Assembly (NCBI GenBank): GCA_003298465.1 | Contig: QNGA01000010.1 | Location: forward strand, 62,001 to 126,000 | Direction: 5' to 3' | Source: a halophilic archaeon | GTDB lineage: Archaea > Halobacteriota > Halobacteria > Halobacteriales > Haladaptataceae | Length of the DNA: 64,000 nucleotides | Part shown: in pieces, positions 60,622 through 64,000 of the stretch | Position numbering within the stretch: the first letter of the stretch is position 1 | How the letters are laid out: each line of letters opens with the position of its first letter | Translations under genes and position numbers: made by a program | Notes under the pieces: generated by a model | What the model was told of the DNA's origin: nothing | The model's input: the letters and a program-made list of their open reading frames with translations, nothing else | Databases searched by the model: none

Positions 60622-60633
60622 CGAACGTGTTCG
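60622..60633. promoter_or_regulatory. CGAAC-N2-GTTCG site upstream of HemA-like gene
   Basis: A perfect CGAACGTGTTCG, 39 bp after the radical SAM stop. Its centre is 44.5 bp from GTG 60672, which supports that start codon. Confidence 0.75.
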
Positions 60634-60671
60634 GGACAGTCGATTCGGGACCCGAAGCCGAATCCGTGTTC

Positions 60672-60992
60672 GTGACCCGACTCGCAGCACGGTGCGACCG
60701 GAAAACCGCCGACGAAGATGCCCTCGACGCCCGAGAGGTGGCCGACCTGGTCCGCGACCGGGCCGAGCGAATCCGTCGCCGGGAGCTCCAGACCGCGCTC
60801 CGACGGCTGGAGACCTGCGGCCGAGTGGCGCCCGAGGACCGCCGGGCGGTGTCCCGCCTCTCGGCCCGGATTACCGACGCGCTCGTCGAACGCTGGGTGA
60901 CGAATCTGGCCGACGACGGCGTAGACCACGCGGTCGCGCTCGAACTGCTCGCCGACGGCGAGGAGACCCGAACAGGTTCGGAGATGGGATAA
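60672..60992 (+). CDS. Glutamyl-tRNA reductase dimerisation-domain-like protein
   Basis: A 106-residue all-helical protein. The run EVADLVRDRAERIRRRELQT, followed by LRRLETCGRVAPEDRRAVSRLSARITDALV, follows the C-terminal dimerisation domain of glutamyl-tRNA reductase (R-A-E-x-I-R-x-x-E-L, then L-S-x-x-x-x-x-I-x-x-x-L). The catalytic and NADPH domains of HemA are absent. No ATG precedes the homology; GTG 60666 or 60672 are the options, and 60672 fits the constant 44.5-bp spacing. It may bind HemA and tune heme synthesis, or be an independent helical adaptor (inference). Confidence 0.7.
   Translation: MTRLAARCDRKTADEDALDAREVADLVRDRAERIRRRELQTALRRLETCGRVAPEDRRAVSRLSARITDALVERWVTNLADDGVDHAVALELLADGEETRTGSEMG
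60969..60980. promoter_or_regulatory. CGAAC-N2-GTTCG site inside HemA-like gene, upstream of HemY-like gene
   Basis: A perfect-arm CGAACAGGTTCG lies within the last codons of the HemA-like gene. Its centre is 44.5 bp from ATG 61019, so it is placed for the next gene despite being in coding sequence. Confidence 0.75.
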
Positions 60993-61018
60993 CCGGCCCG
61001 CGCTCCCCGTTTTCGAGT

Positions 61019-62320
61019 ATGAGAGTCGGCATCGTCGGCGGCGGCATCACGGGACTGGCGGTCCACCACTATCTGCGGGCGTCGGGCGTCGAGAGCGTCC
61101 TCTTCGAGGCGGCCGACGAACCCGGCGGCGTCGTACGGAGCGCCGAAATCGAGGGGCGGGTACTCGACTTCGGACCCCAGCGAACTCGCCTCACCCCCGA
61201 CATCGCCGGGCTCGTGGAGTCGCTCGGACTGACGGAGGAACTGCGGGAGGCCGACGACGTCCCCCTGTACGTCTACCATCACGGGAGGCTCCGGCGGGTA
61301 CCTCAGACGCCGCGAGCGGCGGTGACGACCGACCTGCTCTCGTGGCGCGGGAAGGCCCGAGTTCTCCTCGAACCGTTCACCGGCCCGGCCCGCGACGGCG
61401 AGACGGTCGAGGAGTTTTTGACCCGGAAGTTCGGGGACGAGGTCGCCCGGTACTACTTCGGGCCGCTCTACGGGGGCATCTACGGGTCACATCCCGGCGA
61501 GATGCCGATGGAGTACTCGCTGTCCCGGGCGCTCGACTCGGCCGGCGTCGAGGGAAGCGTCCTGACGTCGGTCGTCCGGAAGTTCCTGAACGGCCGGGAG
61601 GCCCCGCCGATCGCCTCGTTCGACGACGGTCTCCAGCGATTGCCGGCGGCACTCGCCGACGCCCACGAGGAGAGCGTCCGCCTCGGAACCCCGGTGCGGG
61701 CGGTGCGCCAGGAGGAACCGGGGGCGAGGTTCGTCCTCGAAACGCCGGCCGGCGAGACGGTCGCGAACGAACTCGTCGTCACGACCCCGGCCGACGTGAC
61801 CGCCGGTCTCCTCTGTGACCTCGCACCCGACTCCGCCGACGCACTCCGAACCCTGAACTACAACCCGCAGGTCGTCGTCCACCTCCACTCCGAGGCTGGC
61901 CCGACGGGTGCAGGGTATCAGATCCAGTACGACGAGGAGTTTCGGACGCTCGGCGTGACGTGGAACGCGAGTTTGCTGGACAGGGACGGCGTCTACACCT
62001 GTTTTCTCGCCGGGTCACGGAGTCCGGAGATGGTCGAGTGGAGCGACGAGCGCCTGGCAGCAGTGGCGGTCGAGGAGTTCGAAGAGGTCACCGGCCGTCC
62101 GGCGCGGGTACTGTCCGTGCATCGACTGGAACACGGGATGCCCGCCTACGACGCGAGCTGGACCGCACTGGACGGGGTTTCGACGCCCGAGGGAGTCTAC
62201 CTGTGTACGAACTACACGTCGCGGGCGGGGATTCCAGGCCGGATTCGGGAGGCGAAGGCGACGGCGGAAACCCTGGCCAAGCGCCAGACCGCCGACGTCA
62301 CCCCTCGCTGTACTCCTTGA
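61019..62320 (+). CDS. Protoporphyrinogen-oxidase-like (HemY/HemG family) flavoprotein
   Basis: A 433-residue FAD amine-oxidase-fold protein. The FAD motif VGIVGGGITGLAVHHYLRASG with a following Glu starts it; DEPGGVVRSAEIEG and FGPLYGGIYGSHPGEMPMEYS are typical of protoporphyrinogen oxidase, and GVYLCTNYTSRAGIPGRIREA is the second FAD block. It would oxidise protoporphyrinogen or coproporphyrinogen; a carotenoid or other porphyrin substrate is possible. It has its own regulatory site 44.5 bp upstream. Its end overlaps, tail to tail, the HTH-10 gene by 23 bp. Confidence 0.9.
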   Translation: MRVGIVGGGITGLAVHHYLRASGVESVLFEAADEPGGVVRSAEIEGRVLDFGPQRTRLTPDIAGLVESLGLTEELREADDVPLYVYHHGRLRRVPQTPRAAVTTDLLSWRGKARVLLEPFTGPARDGETVEEFLTRKFGDEVARYYFGPLYGGIYGSHPGEMPMEYSLSRALDSAGVEGSVLTSVVRKFLNGREAPPIASFDDGLQRLPAALADAHEESVRLGTPVRAVRQEEPGARFVLETPAGETVANELVVTTPADVTAGLLCDLAPDSADALRTLNYNPQVVVHLHSEAGPTGAGYQIQYDEEFRTLGVTWNASLLDRDGVYTCFLAGSRSPEMVEWSDERLAAVAVEEFEEVTGRPARVLSVHRLEHGMPAYDASWTALDGVSTPEGVYLCTNYTSRAGIPGRIREAKATAETLAKRQTADVTPRCTP

Positions 62321-62921
62321 TTATCTTCTCCTCCACGCGGTGCAGGACCTCGCTGGCGGTCGATTTCGCCACCCCGGCCTCCTCGGCGAGTTCCGTCAGC
62401 GAACACTCGCGCGGGGTGTCGTAGTACCCTGCCTCCACCGCGGCGTCCAGCAACTCCTGCTGACGGTCGGTCAGTAGACTCTCGGAGTCGACCATCTCCC
62501 GGACGTACTCCACGTCGAAGGACATCCCGAACGCCTCCAGTTGCGTCGTGAACGCCGAGAGACGGTCGCGCGAGGCGGTTATCTCGATCTCCGCCACGCC
62601 CTCCTGCACGGTGAACGGAAGCTCGAGCGGTAGCCCCGACTCCTGCACCGAAAACAGCAGTAGCGGTTCGGTCGTCTCGAACTCCACGAGCGCGGTCTCC
62701 TCGGAGGCCTCGTGGAGTTCGAGGCTCACGATTTCCTCGTCGTCGTCCATCGCGCGCACCACGGCGGGCAGGTCCGACGACGTGATCTCCAGCAGGCCGA
62801 CGCCCGTTTCCTCGGCGGGGAAGGCGGCGAGCACGCGGAACTCGGCGTTCGGACGGGTCGACGACACCTGATGAATCCATACGTCTTCCGGGAGCGTGAT
62901 GTGCAGTTTCGCGGTCGGCAT
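62298..62921 (-). CDS. HTH-10 regulator of the denitrification island (NarO/DmsR-like candidate)
   Basis: A 207-residue regulator. The C-terminal HTH-10 is LTDRQQELLDAAVEAGYYDTP, then CSLTELAEEAGVAKSTASEVLHRVEEKI. The N-terminal half (MPTAKLHITLPEDVWIHQV) is an uncharacterised sensor domain without a cysteine cluster, so iron-sulfur sensing as proposed for NarO is not supported by sequence. ATG 62921 follows a TATA-like ACTTATGGG (62951-62959 read on the minus strand); ATG 62933 would lie before the expected transcript start. Two CGAAC sites and a degenerate third lie upstream, suggesting self-control. It is divergent from DUF2249 copy 3. Confidence 0.88.
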   Translation of the reverse strand: MPTAKLHITLPEDVWIHQVSSTRPNAEFRVLAAFPAEETGVGLLEITSSDLPAVVRAMDDDEEIVSLELHEASEETALVEFETTEPLLLFSVQESGLPLELPFTVQEGVAEIEITASRDRLSAFTTQLEAFGMSFDVEYVREMVDSESLLTDRQQELLDAAVEAGYYDTPRECSLTELAEEAGVAKSTASEVLHRVEEKIIKEYSEG

Positions 62922-62963
62922 CCGTGCGTACATGTTCGGACCTCGCGCTCCCATAAGTCTCCC

Positions 62964-62975
62964 CGAACGTGTTCG
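62964..62975. promoter_or_regulatory. CGAAC-N2-GTTCG site, regulator-proximal
   Basis: A perfect CGAACGTGTTCG, centre 48.5 bp from the regulator start at 62921. It is 21 bp (two helical turns) from the next site, so two dimers could bind the same DNA face. Confidence 0.75.
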
Positions 62976-62984
62976 GAGGGTCGT

Positions 62985-62996
62985 CGAACGTGTTCG
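62985..62996. promoter_or_regulatory. CGAAC-N2-GTTCG site, DUF2249-proximal
   Basis: A perfect CGAACGTGTTCG, centre exactly 44.5 bp from ATG 63035 of DUF2249 copy 3. No good TATA box lies between, as for other genes with this spacing. Confidence 0.75.
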
Positions 62997-63034
62997 GCGC
63001 AACGGTCGTAGCGGTACGAGTCGTCGTTCGGACC

Positions 63035-63307
63035 ATGCAGACCGACGTCACCGAAGCGGCGGTCGACCGGACTCGTGCTCCGACCGAACGACCACGCGAG
63101 TCGCTCGACGTCCGAGCACTCGGCCCGCCGAAACCGCTGACGCGGACGCTCGAAACGCTGGCCGACCTCGACGAGCGGACGGTGCTGGTGCAGGTCAACG
63201 ACCGTGCGCCCCGACACCTCTACCCGAAGCTCACCGAGAGAGGGTACGAGTACGAGACCGTCACGGACGACGGCGTGGTGGTGACTGCTATCTGGCAGAC
63301 GAAGTGA
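63035..63307 (+). CDS. DUF2249 protein (copy 3)
   Basis: A 90-residue protein with a 25-residue N-terminal extension and a DUF2249 domain: LDVRALGPPKPLTRTLETLADL, VNDRAPRHLYPKLTERG and a closing VVTAIWQTK strand. The usual E-P pair in the second block reads R-A-P, a slight divergence. ATG 63035 is supported by the 44.5-bp spacing to the upstream site; an in-frame ATG at 62969 lies within the first site and is rejected. Role unknown. Confidence 0.85.
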   Translation: MQTDVTEAAVDRTRAPTERPRESLDVRALGPPKPLTRTLETLADLDERTVLVQVNDRAPRHLYPKLTERGYEYETVTDDGVVVTAIWQTK

Positions 63308-63538
63308 GTGCCGCAGAGACAACCCCCGTTACCGGTGGTCGACGTCGGTCCGGTGAGCGGACGAGAAACGCAGGCTCTCTGTCGTACCATCGCGGCATTC
63401 GGAAGGGACGCGTGACGCGTCCGGTGCGATGAGCCGCGGGAGAACGAGTTCGGCGGTCAACGACCGGTGGAGTGCTACCGTCCGGGGGTTCCTGGCGGAC
63501 GCGTCTCGTTGGGGGTCCCGAACGCGAAGGGACACGTA
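63308..63538. other. Intergenic region at the end of the denitrification island
   Basis: A 231-bp convergent gap after DUF2249 copy 3. No gene or CGAAC site is seen. Confidence 0.35.
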
Positions 63539-64000
63539 TCACGCCGTCGACCGTGGTTCGGTCGTCGCCTCCCGCTCGGCCCGTCGCTGGACTCCCCGGA
63601 GCATCTTCCGCTCCATGACGAAGTGAGCCGGTTCCCAGAAGAGGTAGTCGACGGCGCCGAGGAGTCGGGGACGTCCGACCAGGGGACCGATCGAGGACTC
63701 GGCCGGCTTCGACCGCATCCGGGCAAGAAGCCGCGTCGTATCATCGCCGACCGGTTCGAGGACGAACGCCCACGTCCACGCCGGCGACTCGCCCGGCGGC
63801 CGGAGGACGAGCGCCCGCTCGGGGTCGAGACGGGCGACTTCGGGCGCCGACTCGGGTGACGATAACGGGTAGTCGGGAGGAGCGAGACGTACGACGTCGC
63901 CCTCCTCCAGGTCCTGATACTCCGGAACGATTCGCTCGACGTTGTGGATGTCCGCCCCGATAGCGTTCTCCAGCCAGTCGTAGCTGTAGAACCCGCCGCG
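63539..64000 (-). CDS. Hypothetical SRPBCC-like protein (5' end outside window)
   Basis: The minus-strand frame enters at the right edge and ends at the TGA complementary to 63539-63541; 153 residues are visible. It reads GGFYSYDWLENAIGADIHNV, then EYQDLEEGDVVRLAP, WTWAFVLEPVGDDTTRLLAR, and near the end FWEPAHFVMERKMLRGVQ. This fits a family of haloarchaeal and bacterial proteins with a polyketide-cyclase/SRPBCC fold that bind hydrophobic ligands, often preceded by membrane segments. The start lies beyond the window. Confidence 0.75.
   Translation of the reverse strand, partial: RGGFYSYDWLENAIGADIHNVERIVPEYQDLEEGDVVRLAPPDYPLSSPESAPEVARLDPERALVLRPPGESPAWTWAFVLEPVGDDTTRLLARMRSKPAESSIGPLVGRPRLLGAVDYLFWEPAHFVMERKMLRGVQRRAEREATTEPRSTA

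Noticed and set aside
62298..63002. Extended start at 63002 for the HTH-10 regulator
   Set aside because: The extra 27 codons would run through two regulatory sites and the TATA box.
62969..63307. Extended start at 62969 for DUF2249 copy 3
   Set aside because: That ATG lies inside one CGAAC site and upstream of another; DUF2249 homology begins well after ATG 63035.
1..64000. CRISPR arrays, insertion sequences, integrases or rRNA
   Set aside because: No regular exact repeats with unique spacers, no transposase motifs and no conserved rRNA stretches were seen.

Overview
The window is a 64 kb piece of a haloarchaeal (class Halobacteria) chromosome. The evidence is GC-rich DNA, very acidic proteins, many twin-arginine signal peptides, genes with TATA boxes about 28 bp upstream of the start codon (leaderless transcripts), five HTH-10 (bacterio-opsin activator type) regulators, a HalOD1 protein, an MTH865-like protein and a J-domain ferredoxin. 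The genus cannot be told from sequence reading alone. I saw no rRNA, tRNA, CRISPR array or insertion sequence.

Region 1-22 kb looks like a catabolic island for a hydrophobic acyl or sterol-like compound. It holds a methyltransferase (cut by the left edge), an AMP-forming acyl-CoA synthetase, a thiolase, a hotdog thioesterase, an aldehyde dehydrogenase, a zinc alcohol dehydrogenase, two acyl-CoA dehydrogenases, an SDR oxidoreductase and three SCP2-like lipid-carrier proteins. At its centre is a four-gene, translationally coupled operon (15.15-17.56 kb): SCP2-like carrier, an R2lox-like diiron oxidase with its Val-Tyr cross-link positions kept, a 95-residue protein and a plant-type 2Fe-2S ferredoxin. 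The island is interrupted at 7.8-11.9 kb by an AT-shifted operon: a DUF6230-like secreted protein, a DUF6114-like membrane protein, a 719-residue Asn/Thr/Asp-repeat surface protein with about 30 N-glycosylation sequons, and a membrane protein.

Region 22-33 kb is mixed: a degenerate IclR-type regulator, a small Tat protein, an OsmC peroxiredoxin, the J-domain ferredoxin, a sodium:solute symporter operon, two HTH-10 regulators, a NUDIX hydrolase, an SDR epimerase and a MaoC hydratase. Region 33-43 kb is a split spermidine/putrescine-type (Pot) ABC importer with one binding protein, two permeases and two ATPases. Its halves flank a NodB deacetylase, a divergent thermosome-like protein and an asparaginase. 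Region 43-52 kb has a PhoD phosphatase, a CopZ-like chaperone and heavy-metal P-type ATPase, a HalOD1 protein with an HTH-10 regulator, an FAD monooxygenase, a CPBP protease and a small ATP-binding kinase.

Region 52-63.3 kb is a denitrification island: copper nitrite reductase NirK, quinol-type nitric oxide reductase NorB, three DUF2249 proteins, a cupin, a polytopic heme-copper-oxidase-like protein, a MIP18-like protein, a radical SAM/SPASM protein, a glutamyl-tRNA-reductase dimerisation-domain-only protein, a protoporphyrinogen-oxidase-like flavoprotein and an HTH-10 regulator. Ten copies of an inverted repeat, CGAAC-N2-GTTCG, lie upstream of these genes. In six cases its centre is exactly 44.5 bp from the start codon. 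This is strong internal evidence for one regulon, with the regulator probably encoded at 62298-62921. The right edge cuts a further hypothetical gene.
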